A DNA stretch of 64,000 bases from Oscillatoria nigro-viridis PCC 7112 (GTDB taxonomy: Bacteria > Cyanobacteriota > Cyanobacteriia > Cyanobacteriales > Microcoleaceae), in contig NC_019729.1 of NCBI RefSeq assembly GCF_000317475.1, positions 1,316,501 to 1,380,500 on the forward strand. The letters run 5' to 3'. Position numbers and translations under genes: made by a program. Shown piece by piece: positions 53,938 through 62,889 of this stretch (positions are counted from its first letter, which is position 1; the number at the start of each line of letters is the position of its first letter). The notes under the pieces were generated by a model. The model was not told where the DNA came from and searched no databases. It saw nothing but the letters and a program-made list of their open reading frames with translations.

Positions 53938-55908
53938 ATGGCAACACCCGAAGCAATCTCTGTATCCTATACGGACGGCATCTATAGAATCTACGGTACT
54001 CCCGGCGACGATCCCCTCACAGGCACGGCCGGTAAGGACGACATCTATGGCCGCAATGGCGATGACACGCTCGTTGGCCTTGAGGGCAACGACAGTTTGT
54101 ATGGCGAGACAGGAAACAACAGTCTCAGTGGGGGTGGGGGCAATGACACCCTGGATGCCGCCGGCGGTGGCAAGGACACCCTGGATGGCGGTACTGGCAA
54201 TGACAGCCTCAGTGGAGTTTTCGGTGGCAATTCCAGTCTCGCGGGTGGCGATGGCGAAGACACGCTACAAGGTGGTGGCGCCAATCAAACTTTGGATGGC
54301 GGTGCGGGCAATGACAGCCTCACATCAGGTGGTGCTAACACCTTAGAAGGGGGTGCTGGCGATGATACGCTCAATGACGTATATGGCGGCAACCAATATC
54401 GCGACTCGGTGCTGCGAGGCGGTGCAGGTAACGATCGCTATCTAATCTATACTGAGCGGGCGAATCAACTGCAAATTCAGGATGCTGGTGGGATCGATCG
54501 CTTAGACTTTACTGATTTTACAGGCTACAGAATCACTACCAGCCCTACCCTCTCCCTGTCATTGTCACGGGGAAATACAGGCTTGGCCAGACAAGGCACG
54601 AGTTTAGTGATTGACACTAACGAAGACGGGATCGCGCTGGCTACGGATGTTGAAAAAGAAGTTGTAATTTTAGACTTCTTTGGTACTTCCCCAACCCTCG
54701 CGGGTACGGGCTTCATCGAAACCATCAAAAACCTCTCTGGTACCGAGATTCTCGCGGCTAATTTATCAGACGCATCCACCACGCCAACACCCACGACGCC
54801 GACACCAACCGCGCCGACACCAACCGCGCCGACACCAACCGCGCCGACACCAGTTGCACCCACGGCGCCGACACCAACCGCGCCGACACCAGTTGCACCC
54901 ACGGCGCCAACACCAACCGCGCCGACACCAGTTGCACCCACGGCGCCGACACCAACTACGCCGACACCGGTTGCACCCACGGCGCCAACACCCACACCGA
55001 TACCAGTTGCACCCACGGCGCCAACACCCACACCGATACCGGTTGCACCCACACCCGTTTTCACTCCCGCACCGCCTGTGACGATCGCACTGCCGATCGC
55101 ACTCACAGTCACCAACGCACCCGCACCGACAGGCTCAGCGTCAGGGAATATCGGCAGCAACAGCAATGACGCGATCGTGGCGATCGACGCTAACATTCCC
55201 GTCTACGGCAACAAAGGCAACGACACCTTAATCGGCAATAGCGAAAACAACACATTCTTCGGAGGCAAAGGTGACGATGCCTTATTTGGCGACGACGGCA
55301 ACGATCTCCTATTTGGCAACGACGGCAATGACACCGTGATTGGAGGCGACGGTAACGATATCGAGTTAGGAGGAAAAGGTGAGGACGTTTTGTATGGCGG
55401 CGACGGTAACGATGCCATCAGCGGCGATCTAGGCAACAATACTTTAGCCGGCGAAGCTGGAGACGACAACCTCTACGGCGGTAAAGATAACGATGCTTTG
55501 CTCGGCGGTACTGGCAACGATTTCCTCTACGGCAAAGAAGGCAATGACATTCTGACTGGCGTTGACGGAGTTGCTGCTAATCCAGGGCGAGGCGAAATCG
55601 ATACGCTGATTGGCGCTGAAGGCAATGATACTTTCTTGCTGGGAGATGCCACCAAGTTCTATTACAACGATGGTGTCGATACCGCCACGGGCGGCGGCGA
55701 CTACGCTTTGATTGTCGGTTTTAACCCGAGTGAAGATATCCTCCAACTTCAAGGTGCTCCTAGCACTTATCAGTTAGGTGCTTCACCCGAAGGATTGCCT
55801 GCTGGTACCGCTATTTTCAAGAAGACTTCGGGCGCGGATGAATTGATTGCGATCGTCCAATCAGTTTCTTTCCTGGCTATTGACAGCAACTCTTTGCGCT
55901 TCGTCTAA
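53938..55908 (+). CDS. RTX protein with Thr/Pro-rich linker, second copy
   Basis: Secreted-type Ca-binding protein of 656 aa. One N-terminal RTX module (residues 20-150, then a beta segment with RYLIYTERANQLQIQD and SLVIDTNEDGIA), a linker of about 100 residues made of TAPTP and VAPTAPTP units, and a C-terminal RTX domain ending SFLAIDSNSLRFV. The last 280 residues are nearly identical to those of the 18524 protein even at silent sites, while the N-terminal module has diverged and is single. Start ATG 53938 is fixed by AAGGAGG at 53922-53928; an open frame 12 codons upstream lacks this. No terminator is evident. Probable type I secretion substrate. Confidence 0.9.
   Translation: MATPEAISVSYTDGIYRIYGTPGDDPLTGTAGKDDIYGRNGDDTLVGLEGNDSLYGETGNNSLSGGGGNDTLDAAGGGKDTLDGGTGNDSLSGVFGGNSSLAGGDGEDTLQGGGANQTLDGGAGNDSLTSGGANTLEGGAGDDTLNDVYGGNQYRDSVLRGGAGNDRYLIYTERANQLQIQDAGGIDRLDFTDFTGYRITTSPTLSLSLSRGNTGLARQGTSLVIDTNEDGIALATDVEKEVVILDFFGTSPTLAGTGFIETIKNLSGTEILAANLSDASTTPTPTTPTPTAPTPTAPTPTAPTPVAPTAPTPTAPTPVAPTAPTPTAPTPVAPTAPTPTTPTPVAPTAPTPTPIPVAPTAPTPTPIPVAPTPVFTPAPPVTIALPIALTVTNAPAPTGSASGNIGSNSNDAIVAIDANIPVYGNKGNDTLIGNSENNTFFGGKGDDALFGDDGNDLLFGNDGNDTVIGGDGNDIELGGKGEDVLYGGDGNDAISGDLGNNTLAGEAGDDNLYGGKDNDALLGGTGNDFLYGKEGNDILTGVDGVAANPGRGEIDTLIGAEGNDTFLLGDATKFYYNDGVDTATGGGDYALIVGFNPSEDILQLQGAPSTYQLGASPEGLPAGTAIFKKTSGADELIAIVQSVSFLAIDSNSLRFV
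54778..55056 (+). repeat. Minisatellite coding for the Thr/Pro linker
   Basis: Imperfect tandem units such as GCGCCGACACCAACC and GTTGCACCCACG, in multiples of three so the frame holds. The first RTX gene has a shorter version at about 20065-20235. Unit number differs between the genes, as expected of a slippage-prone tract. Confidence 0.85.
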
Positions 55909-56757
55909 GGGGAGCGAGACTCACTGGTTCTCTGATTTGTACCAAACACCCGATCCCCCTAAATCCCCCTTAAGAAAGGGGACGCAAGAGTAAGTTCTTG
56001 TCCCCCCCTTTGTAGGGGCGGTGCCCCCGTGCCCGCCCTAGGCGCCAGGGAGATCGAGCTTAACTGAACCGCATTGGATTATAATGTCGCTCCAAAGTGC
56101 GATTCGTTCAGTCGAAACCGAGAAATTGGGGGATGACTGGCTTCTACAGGGTAATCCATGAGGATTGAGTTCGCACTTTAATCCCTTGTAGATGACAACT
56201 TCATAACCTTGCAGGTGAGCGTTAGTATCCTAGAAAACGATAAGTCCTGCCCCTCAGACGTAGAGGTGAAAGCATATCTCCCACTGTAGAGACTAGCCAT
56301 CAATCGGTGAAGCGGAGATAAAAGCGGAAAGAGCCACTAGCCTAAAAGTGGTATCCCGTGAGCAAGTTCCTACGGATAGCAAATGCGAAGTCACTGCCTG
56401 AATCACCGTTACGGCGAACCAGCGAAATAAGGCTTTATGCGCTGGTAGTCCCAAAAGGGCATTAGTACAGGGTGGTATGAGAATTTTGCCCGACATACCT
56501 ACGTTACCCAAAAACTCGGTGAAGAGGTGACATCCTAACGGAACAGACCAATGGTTATGAGGAACGAAGTAACCCACCTGATTACTCTCGAAGAGGTCGA
56601 ATACTTCGAGCAGTCAGCTAAGACGAAACATCTGGACTTCCAGGTAACAGGTGGTAGAGATTGAGTCAAAAGCCAACGCCTCACTGCAATGGTGAGGATA
56701 TGCTAACGGACTTACGGTAATACGGATGGTATAGCTACAAGTAGCAATGAATATGTT

Positions 56758-58575
56758 ATGAACACGGTAGAAAAACCGATGTATGAATGGAACGATATCA
56801 ACTGGCGAAAGCTAGAGCGTAACGTTTTTAAATTGCAAAAGCGGATATATCAAGCGTCTAATCGTGGTGATGTCAAGCTAGTACGCAGACTCCAGAAACT
56901 GTTGATAAGTTCTTGGGCAGCAAAAGCATTATCGGTTCGTCGGGTAACACAAGATAATCAAGGAAAGAAGACGGCAGGCGTGGACGGTGTTAAATCGCTG
57001 ACCCCAAAGCAACGTCTCGCACTGATAGATAAAATATCATTGGGTTCAAAGGTTAAGCCAACACGCCGAGTTTGGATACCCAAACCAGGGACAGATGAGG
57101 AAAGACCGTTAGGCATACCGACAATGGAAGACCGAGCCTTGCAAGCGTTAGTCAAACTGGTGTTAGAACCAGAATGGGAAGCGCGATTTGAACCTAACTC
57201 ATACGGGTTCAGACCAGGACGCTCGTGCCACGATGCAATAGGAGCAATATTCAGTGCGGTAAGTCAGAAATCAAAATATGTGCTGGATGCCGATATCAGT
57301 AAATGCTTCGACCGCATTAACCATGATGTACTTCTCTCAAAATTAAATACCTATCCTACCCTACGGAGACAAATCCGGGCTTGGTTAAAAGCTGGTGTTA
57401 TGGATGGAAACAAGCTGTTCCCAACTGATGAAGGGACACCACAGGGCGGGGTGATTTCACCTCTACTTGCCAATGTCGCCTTACATGGGATTGAGGAATT
57501 GATTATGGGTTTAGCCCCAAAATTCGAGATGAGAGACTCTCGTGGTCATACTTATGGATTACGAGACAAAATCAAATCGATTTCACTGATACGATATGCG
57601 GACGATTTCGTAGTTCTCCATGAGGATGTAGAAGTTGTGAAGCTGTGTAAGGTTGAGATAGAGAAGTGGTTAAGTGACATTGGGTTAGAATTAAAGCCGA
57701 GTAAAACAAGATTAGCCCACACCCTGAATAAACTAGATGATGAAAAACCTGGATTTAACTTTCTAGGATTCAACATCAGGCAGTTTCCAGTAGGAAAACA
57801 CAACTCAAGTAAGGGAACTAGAGGCACTTTATTGGGCTTTAAAACTATTATCAGCCCTAGCAAGGAAAGTCAGAAAAGGCACTACAGAAAAGTTGCGGAA
57901 GTAATAAATAAATCGCGTGGGTTAAACCAAGCGACTTTAATAAAAAATCTCAATCCTATCATTAGGGGTTGGTGTAACTACTTCTCAACAGTCGTCAGCA
58001 AGAAAATATTTGATAGGCTGTGGCACTTAGTGGTTTGGAAGCTTCTCAAATGGGGTCGCCATCGTCATAGGAACAAGGGCAGAGGATGGACACGCCTTAA
58101 ATACTTCAAAACCGTAGAAGGCAATAACTGGGTGTTCGCAACCGGAGAGGGTAACAATCCTCTAAAGCTCATACAACATAGTTCCACTGAAATAAAGCGC
58201 TATGTAAAAGTAAAAGGGATGGCATCACCCTATGACGGTGACTGGATATATTGGAGTTCAAGAATGGGAGTACACCCAGAAATACCCGTAAGAGTAGCCA
58301 AACTACTCAAGCGACAAAAAGGGAAATGCGCTCACTGCGATAACTACTTCAAAGATGGAGATTCGATAGAGGTTGACCACATCGCCCCCAAATCGAAAGG
58401 TGGAAAGGAATCGTATGATAATTGGCAGCTACTCCATCGACATTGCCACGACACAAAGACTGCCAATGATGGCAGTCTTGGTAACAAATCTAGCTGCAAA
58501 AGTGCTAAACCTAAGCCACCAGTGGAACCAAGCCTTTGGGCTTGGGAAAACGATATGTTGGTAATGACGTACTGA
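56758..58575 (+). CDS. ltrA: Group II intron reverse transcriptase/maturase with HNH endonuclease
   Basis: Intron-encoded protein of 605 aa that helps splicing and copies the intron into new DNA sites. Reverse-transcriptase blocks include RRVWIPKPGTDEERPLGIP, YGFRPGRSCHDAI, DADISKCFDRINHD, PQGGVISPLLANV and the catalytic IRYADDFVVLH. The maturase X domain (about 390-480) has NPIIRGWCNYFSTVVS. The C-terminal HNH domain shows CAHCDNYF, EVDHIAPKSKGGKES and HRHCHDTKT. Every active-site motif is intact. The ORF is set in domain IV and starts at ATG 56758. Confidence 0.95.
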   Translation: MNTVEKPMYEWNDINWRKLERNVFKLQKRIYQASNRGDVKLVRRLQKLLISSWAAKALSVRRVTQDNQGKKTAGVDGVKSLTPKQRLALIDKISLGSKVKPTRRVWIPKPGTDEERPLGIPTMEDRALQALVKLVLEPEWEARFEPNSYGFRPGRSCHDAIGAIFSAVSQKSKYVLDADISKCFDRINHDVLLSKLNTYPTLRRQIRAWLKAGVMDGNKLFPTDEGTPQGGVISPLLANVALHGIEELIMGLAPKFEMRDSRGHTYGLRDKIKSISLIRYADDFVVLHEDVEVVKLCKVEIEKWLSDIGLELKPSKTRLAHTLNKLDDEKPGFNFLGFNIRQFPVGKHNSSKGTRGTLLGFKTIISPSKESQKRHYRKVAEVINKSRGLNQATLIKNLNPIIRGWCNYFSTVVSKKIFDRLWHLVVWKLLKWGRHRHRNKGRGWTRLKYFKTVEGNNWVFATGEGNNPLKLIQHSSTEIKRYVKVKGMASPYDGDWIYWSSRMGVHPEIPVRVAKLLKRQKGKCAHCDNYFKDGDSIEVDHIAPKSKGGKESYDNWQLLHRHCHDTKTANDGSLGNKSSCKSAKPKPPVEPSLWAWENDMLVMTY

Positions 58576-58597
58576 TGACAACAGCCGTTTTATTGAG

Positions 58598-58631
58598 GAG
58601 CGGAATGATGGGAAACTATCACGTTCCGTTT
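58598..58631 (+). ncRNA. Group II intron domain V (catalytic hairpin)
   Basis: A 34-nt hairpin starting GAGCGGAATG, with the catalytic AGC triad at 58599-58601, a GAAA tetraloop and a two-base bulge on the 3' side. This is the standard layout of domain V. Confidence 0.88.
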
Positions 58632-58666
58632 TGGAGAGCAGTGGAGGAGGCGACTCCTTCACTGAC

Positions 58667-58772
58667 TTTAATTATAACAGAAACCGATGCCGAACAACTG
58701 ATATCGCGGACAGAATACTTTCTCAATTTTGCCCTAGCCAATATTGACTCGCTTCTTCCACTATCTCCTTAA
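58667..58772 (+). pseudogene. 3' exon: tail of a short ORF interrupted by the intron
   Basis: The frame after the intron reads LIITETDAEQLISRTEYFL and on to LLPLSP-stop. Precise removal of 56097-58666 joins it to TTGGATTATAATGTCGCTCC upstream, giving a continuous frame of about 42 codons from a TTG at 56074. It is either a small gene or the tail of an older one; no family is recognised. Confidence 0.4.
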
Positions 58773-58890
58773 ATGATAGGAAGCTTGTTTGCTGTGGGGA
58801 GGCAGATCGCAATACTGTTGATGTTAATGCGGAAAATTAGGTCTAAAGTTATGTTAAAATTAAAAGTCTCTCCATTGAAGGCGGCAACTG

Positions 58891-59574
58891 GTGTTTTTGC
58901 AGAAGTTCCTCAGTTTGCGATCGCGCAAATATCAAAGCCAAATTGAAAAATTCTTAAACTACCTGATTGCTAATCAAGATTTGTTCCAGCAGACAATATC
59001 CACAATTCGCGGGATGGTGGCAATCGAACAGGTGGAATTGAAACGGGAACAGGAAGAGAGGGAAGGTCAGCGCGATCGCGAACAAATAGAATTATACAAG
59101 CAAAAGGAACAATAGCAGAAAGAGCGCGATCGAGAACAAATGGAAATCGGCAGGAAGAATGAAGACAAAGAGAAAAAGCGATCTCGCCAACTTGAGAATA
59201 TCATCTTTTTGTCGGAACTGCGATCGGCTGCGGACAAATCTTTTGGGCCGGCTATCCCCTAATCAAAGATACACCGATTAAATGGCAACCTGATTTTTTT
59301 CCTCCCGCTTCATCCCTTAGCGGCAACGACGATCGGGAGTTTGCTTTTCGGTTTAATATTCAGCCTGTTGATACTGCGTATCCTGCCACTGGCGAGAAAA
59401 ATCTCCCCCAGAATCCTGCTGCTGGTAAGAAAAATATTCCCCAGGTAAAGCGGTGCGTGAGAGTCAATAGTAAAGGGCTGCGGTACAATCATTTTTCACC
59501 GTCACCCACCCTAGGGTTAGATATTTGTCAAATCTTTATAAACTTAAGAACTTTAACATATTAGTATTTCCAAT
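58891..59574 (+). pseudogene. Hypothetical coiled-coil protein gene with nonsense and frameshift damage
   Basis: From GTG 58891 the frame gives MFLQKFLSLRSRKYQSQIEK and a charged coiled coil (ELKREQEEREGQRDREQIEL) until TAG at 59113-59115. In the same frame it continues after the stop as QKERDREQMEIGRKNEDKEK and on to SFGPAIP, then shifts by one base near 59260 to LIKDTPIKWQPDFF and later EFAFRFNIQPVD, ending at 59574. One nonsense mutation and one frameshift therefore break an older gene of roughly 225 codons. Family not recognised. Confidence 0.6.
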
Positions 59575-59844
59575 TAATCAAGCGATTCTTGGTGTGAAAA
59601 AATCAATTATTCTTAATAATTGCCAAAAGATATTGGCTTAAGATGGACTGAAATTAATAATTGTAATTTTTATGGTAATTTTTGTTTAAATATTGTTATA
59701 TAAGTTAATATGGCGTGTTAGTAAAACTACTTAACTAAGGGATCTCAATAATTTAAAATTATAGTGAAAAGATCGGCCAGTACAGCAGTTAACTTCACAC
59801 AAGCTTTACAATAGGATGAAATCTAAGCATTTACACGGCAAAAA

Positions 59845-60639
59845 ATGGCGACAAACATGGGACGATATTTGCACGTACTGAAATTGTTCTGGGGTGCGGC
59901 GATCGCAGCGGAACTAGAATACCGAATCAACTTTGTGCTCGCGGCCATCAGCAGCCTCGGCAATCTTGCGGGCAGCTTGTTTGGGCTGTTTTTGTTCTAC
60001 CGTACCGGTTACACGTTTTCTGGGTGGAAATGGGAAGAGGCTTTAGTTATACTAGGTATTTTTACGATTTTGCAGGGGTTTTCGTCAACGTTTCTAGCAC
60101 CTAATCTCAGCCGTATTGTCGATCGAGTCCAGCAAGGTACTCTCGATTTCGTACTCCTCAAACCCATCAGTTCCCAATTCTGGCTGTCTGCAAACACAGT
60201 TTCGCCTTGGGGAATCCCCGATTTAATCTTGGGCACCGTATTGCTGCTGTATGCTGCTAACAAATTGGGAGTAGCAATCGGCAACTATTTTTTAACAGCA
60301 ATACCGCTGTTATTCGGAACTATTACTCTTTACAGTATATGGTTTATGTTAGGGGCAACCAGCATTTGGTTTGTCAAAATTTACAATGTCACCGAAGTTC
60401 TCGAAGGATTGTTAGAAGCGGGTAGATTTCCCATGGCAGCTTATCCTGCTGCTTATCGATTTTTCTTCACTTTCGTAGTTCCCGTTGCCTTCTTGACGAC
60501 TGTGCCGGCAGAAGCCATGCTGGGAAGAGGTGAAATCGTTTGGATCGCAGGGGCGGGAATATTGGCGATCGGGCTGTTATTTTTCTCCCGCTACTTCTGG
60601 CAGTTTGCACTCCGCTTTTACACCAGCGCTTCCAGCTAG
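59845..60639 (+). CDS. ABC-2 type transporter permease
   Basis: Six-helix inner-membrane permease of 264 aa of the ABC-2 (DUF990-like) family. Helices are visible at about 32-52, 62-85, 118-140, 145-170, 190-215 and 228-250, and the conserved loop RIVDRVQQGTLDFVLLKPIS precedes the third. In cyanobacteria such proteins usually occur as a pair of permeases with an ATPase. Neither partner is next to it here. Start ATG 59845 (MATNMGRYLHVLKLFW) with a second Met four codons later. Substrate unknown. Confidence 0.85.
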   Translation: MATNMGRYLHVLKLFWGAAIAAELEYRINFVLAAISSLGNLAGSLFGLFLFYRTGYTFSGWKWEEALVILGIFTILQGFSSTFLAPNLSRIVDRVQQGTLDFVLLKPISSQFWLSANTVSPWGIPDLILGTVLLLYAANKLGVAIGNYFLTAIPLLFGTITLYSIWFMLGATSIWFVKIYNVTEVLEGLLEAGRFPMAAYPAAYRFFFTFVVPVAFLTTVPAEAMLGRGEIVWIAGAGILAIGLLFFSRYFWQFALRFYTSASS

Positions 60640-60865
60640 TGAAGTAGGTAGGGTTGGCTGCTGCACATCTAGATTGTCTATTATGTTTGAGAGGGAGAGG
60701 ATTTGACACGGGGGGAATAGGGAATGGAAATATACATTTTTAAGGCCAAACAGCTTATCTAAAAAATATTTGTTTCTATTTACTTAGATAGTTAAATAAA
60801 TGTAAGATTTCAACCTATCCTGGAAAGGTAAACTGGAAATAAACTACGCAAATGAAGGCAAACCA

Positions 60866-61729
60866 ATGAAAAGAAAAAAACTGGGGAACAGTAATTTTAC
60901 TATCAGCGCGATCGGTCTTGGAGGTATGCCAATGTCCTTAAGCAACCGGCCGCCAGAATCGCAATCAATTGCAGTAATTCACCGCGCCCTCGATTTGGGT
61001 GTCACCCTAATTGACACCGCAGATTCCTACTGCCAGGATGAATTCGACAAACACCACAATGAGCAACTGATTGCCAAAGCTTTGGAACAGTACACCGGAG
61101 ATACTCGGGCAGTTACTGTGGCCACTAAAGGCGGCTTAATGCGGCCTCAAGGTGCGTGGACGCGCAATGGCAACCCCCACCATTTACGCAAGACAATTCG
61201 GGAAAGTTTTGAAGCATTGGGCGGCCAGAAACCGATCGACCTTTGGCAATATCACTCGCCAGATCCCGCTTATACCATCGAAGCAGCCCTAGCACCTGCA
61301 AAAGAAGCAGTAGAAGCAGGAATGATTCGATTTATTGGAGTTTCCAACTTTTCTGTAGAGCAGATCGAACGCGCCCGCGATACAGTAGAAATTGTCTCTG
61401 TTCAGAATCAATACAATCCTTGGCACAGACAGCCAGAATCAGACGGCGTTTTGGAATATTGCGAAACCGAAAAACTGACATTTTTTCCTTGGAGCCCTTT
61501 AGGAGGAAGCCGCCGCGCCACCAGCTTGCAAGATATGCCCGCGATCGCCAAATTAGCAGCAGAAAAAAACGTTTCAGTTTACTGTATAGTATTAGCTTGG
61601 TTGATGGCCCAATCGCCCTGCATCGTTCCGATTCCCGGTGCGACAAAAGTATCGAGTATTGAAGACTCTGTGCAGGCGCTCGAAGTTAAATTGACTGACG
61701 AGGAATTGCAACAAATTGCCGTAAGTTAA
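60866..61729 (+). CDS. Aldo/keto reductase
   Basis: NADPH-dependent cytosolic oxidoreductase of 287 aa with a TIM barrel. The catalytic tetrad is seen as Asp50 (VTLIDTAD), Tyr55 (SYCQD), Lys88 (VATKGG) and His130 (QYHSPD). The cofactor-binding end contains IPGATKVSSIEDSVQALEV. The layout matches the AKR13/YdhF-like oxidoreductases rather than the potassium-channel beta subunits. It stands alone, with ATG 60866 as the only good start. Substrate unknown. Confidence 0.92.
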   Translation: MKRKKLGNSNFTISAIGLGGMPMSLSNRPPESQSIAVIHRALDLGVTLIDTADSYCQDEFDKHHNEQLIAKALEQYTGDTRAVTVATKGGLMRPQGAWTRNGNPHHLRKTIRESFEALGGQKPIDLWQYHSPDPAYTIEAALAPAKEAVEAGMIRFIGVSNFSVEQIERARDTVEIVSVQNQYNPWHRQPESDGVLEYCETEKLTFFPWSPLGGSRRATSLQDMPAIAKLAAEKNVSVYCIVLAWLMAQSPCIVPIPGATKVSSIEDSVQALEVKLTDEELQQIAVS

Positions 61730-61730
61730 G

Positions 61731-61869
61731 TATATAGCAATCCTTGCAGGAGTCGTACAAAGATTTAGGGGTAGTGCCTTTCTTTGCCTACCCCGACCTT
61801 ATGGGGGCAACCACGGGCGGTTTACCCTACAAAAATTACACACACAAATGATGCGAGGATTGCTATATA
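61731..61869. repeat. 139-bp element with perfect 14-bp terminal inverted repeats
   Basis: TATATAGCAATCCT at 61731-61744 is exactly complementary to 61856-61869. It begins one base after the aldo/keto reductase stop codon. The ends match the element at 53494-53610. No ORF. Confidence 0.8.
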
Positions 61870-62011
61870 AGGGCAAAAAAACAATAGAACAGGCAAGATG
61901 CCTGTTCCACAAACAGAACTTGATTGTGGGCAGTAGGGGTTGGGCATCTTGCCCACCTCTGAAAGCGGGATTTAATGAGTAAAGTTGACATCTTTTGAGG
62001 AATTGAATTTA

Positions 62012-62689
62012 ATGGAAGCTAATCAAGTGAATGCCGAGCGAGACGTAGCAATTGAACATCAAAACGTACCTGTCGCCCATGAAGGACTGCACAATTTTTT
62101 ATACAGTTCCGACTCAGAACACAGCGCAGCGGTCGCTATTTCTGAATTAGAAAATGACGGCACGCAAGTAATGTCGATCGATACATGGCGCGATTTGGCA
62201 ACTAACGCGAAAGTCGCCGGTGTTTACGCTGTAATGGACACTTCCCGCAACACTCAATTTATAGGTTATTCGCGAAATATCCTGCTTTCAATCAACGGTC
62301 ACATCGCCCAAAACGGAGCCGAAAATTGTGCTTTCCTGCGCGTGCAAACTTTCAAATTCCCGAAGCGGGAAGAAATGGAAAGTTTGCGGGATGCTTGGAT
62401 AGCAGAAATTGGCAGCATTCCACCTGGAAACGGTGCGGAAAGTGAAATGTGGGCGGCTACGGTAGGCCAAGCAGCGCGATCGGCAATGTCTGCGGATGAA
62501 CAAAAAGCTTATGAGGAAAAGAAGCTGAAATTGCGGAAAGCAATGGCAGATTCCACTCTTACCAAAGAGTTAGAAACAGCCGCCAAAAGTGACGGCGAAC
62601 GACACCAACATCTGGAAGCTGCTGTTAACAATGATGACTGGAGTGCCGTGATTCAATCGCAAACCCAGGAAACAAAATCCGCCGAATAA
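62012..62689 (+). CDS. GIY-YIG-like domain protein
   Basis: A 225-aa soluble protein. Residues 70-150 look like a GIY-YIG nuclease fold: AGVYAVMDTSRNTQFIGYSR (GVY and FIG in place of GIY and YIG), followed by an amphipathic helix and LRVQTFKFPKREEMESLRDAW. The catalytic Arg after the second motif is present (YSRN). The rest is a charged helical tail (165-225). The frame opens at TTG 61985, but ATG 62012 follows GAGGA at about 62000, so it is preferred. It is not a known homing endonuclease by length; function unknown. Confidence 0.65.
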   Translation: MEANQVNAERDVAIEHQNVPVAHEGLHNFLYSSDSEHSAAVAISELENDGTQVMSIDTWRDLATNAKVAGVYAVMDTSRNTQFIGYSRNILLSINGHIAQNGAENCAFLRVQTFKFPKREEMESLRDAWIAEIGSIPPGNGAESEMWAATVGQAARSAMSADEQKAYEEKKLKLRKAMADSTLTKELETAAKSDGERHQHLEAAVNNDDWSAVIQSQTQETKSAE

Positions 62690-62712
62690 CATTCGCAAAA
62701 ATACCCAGATTG

Positions 62713-62885
62713 GTAGGGGCGGGTTCACCAAAGTTTATATCATGAAATAGCAGAATTAACAAACCCGCCCCACCCATCCTAGATACCGACAAACCTGTTC
62801 CGCAATCAAAATTTATTGGTTGGGTGGGGGCGGGTTTATTAATATTTGGGATGGAATTAAAAATTGTTGGTGAACCCGCCCCTAC
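62713..62885. repeat. MITE-like nested inverted repeat, copy B (173 bp)
   Basis: Terminal repeats are perfect over 19 bp: GTAGGGGCGGGTTCACCAA at 62713-62731 and its complement at 62867-62885. An inner inverted pair (AAACCCGCCCCACCCA with TGGGTGGGGGCGGGTTT) makes it fold in two nested stems. Same family as 3247-3421. It fills the gap between two convergent genes. Confidence 0.85.
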
Positions 62886-62889
62886 AAAA

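Larger units (their letters stand above)
56097..58666 (+). mobile_element. Group II intron with intron-encoded protein, 2,570 bp
   Basis: It begins GTGCG at 56097 (consensus 5' end) and ends GAC at 58666 (AY 3' end). Domains I-IV lie before and around the maturase ORF; domains V (58598-58631) and VI follow it. Domain VI is the stem CAGTGGAGGA with TCCTTCACTG at about 58639-58664. All needed parts are present, so it can probably splice. The flanking exons join in frame into a short ORF (see 58667-58772). Confidence 0.85.
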
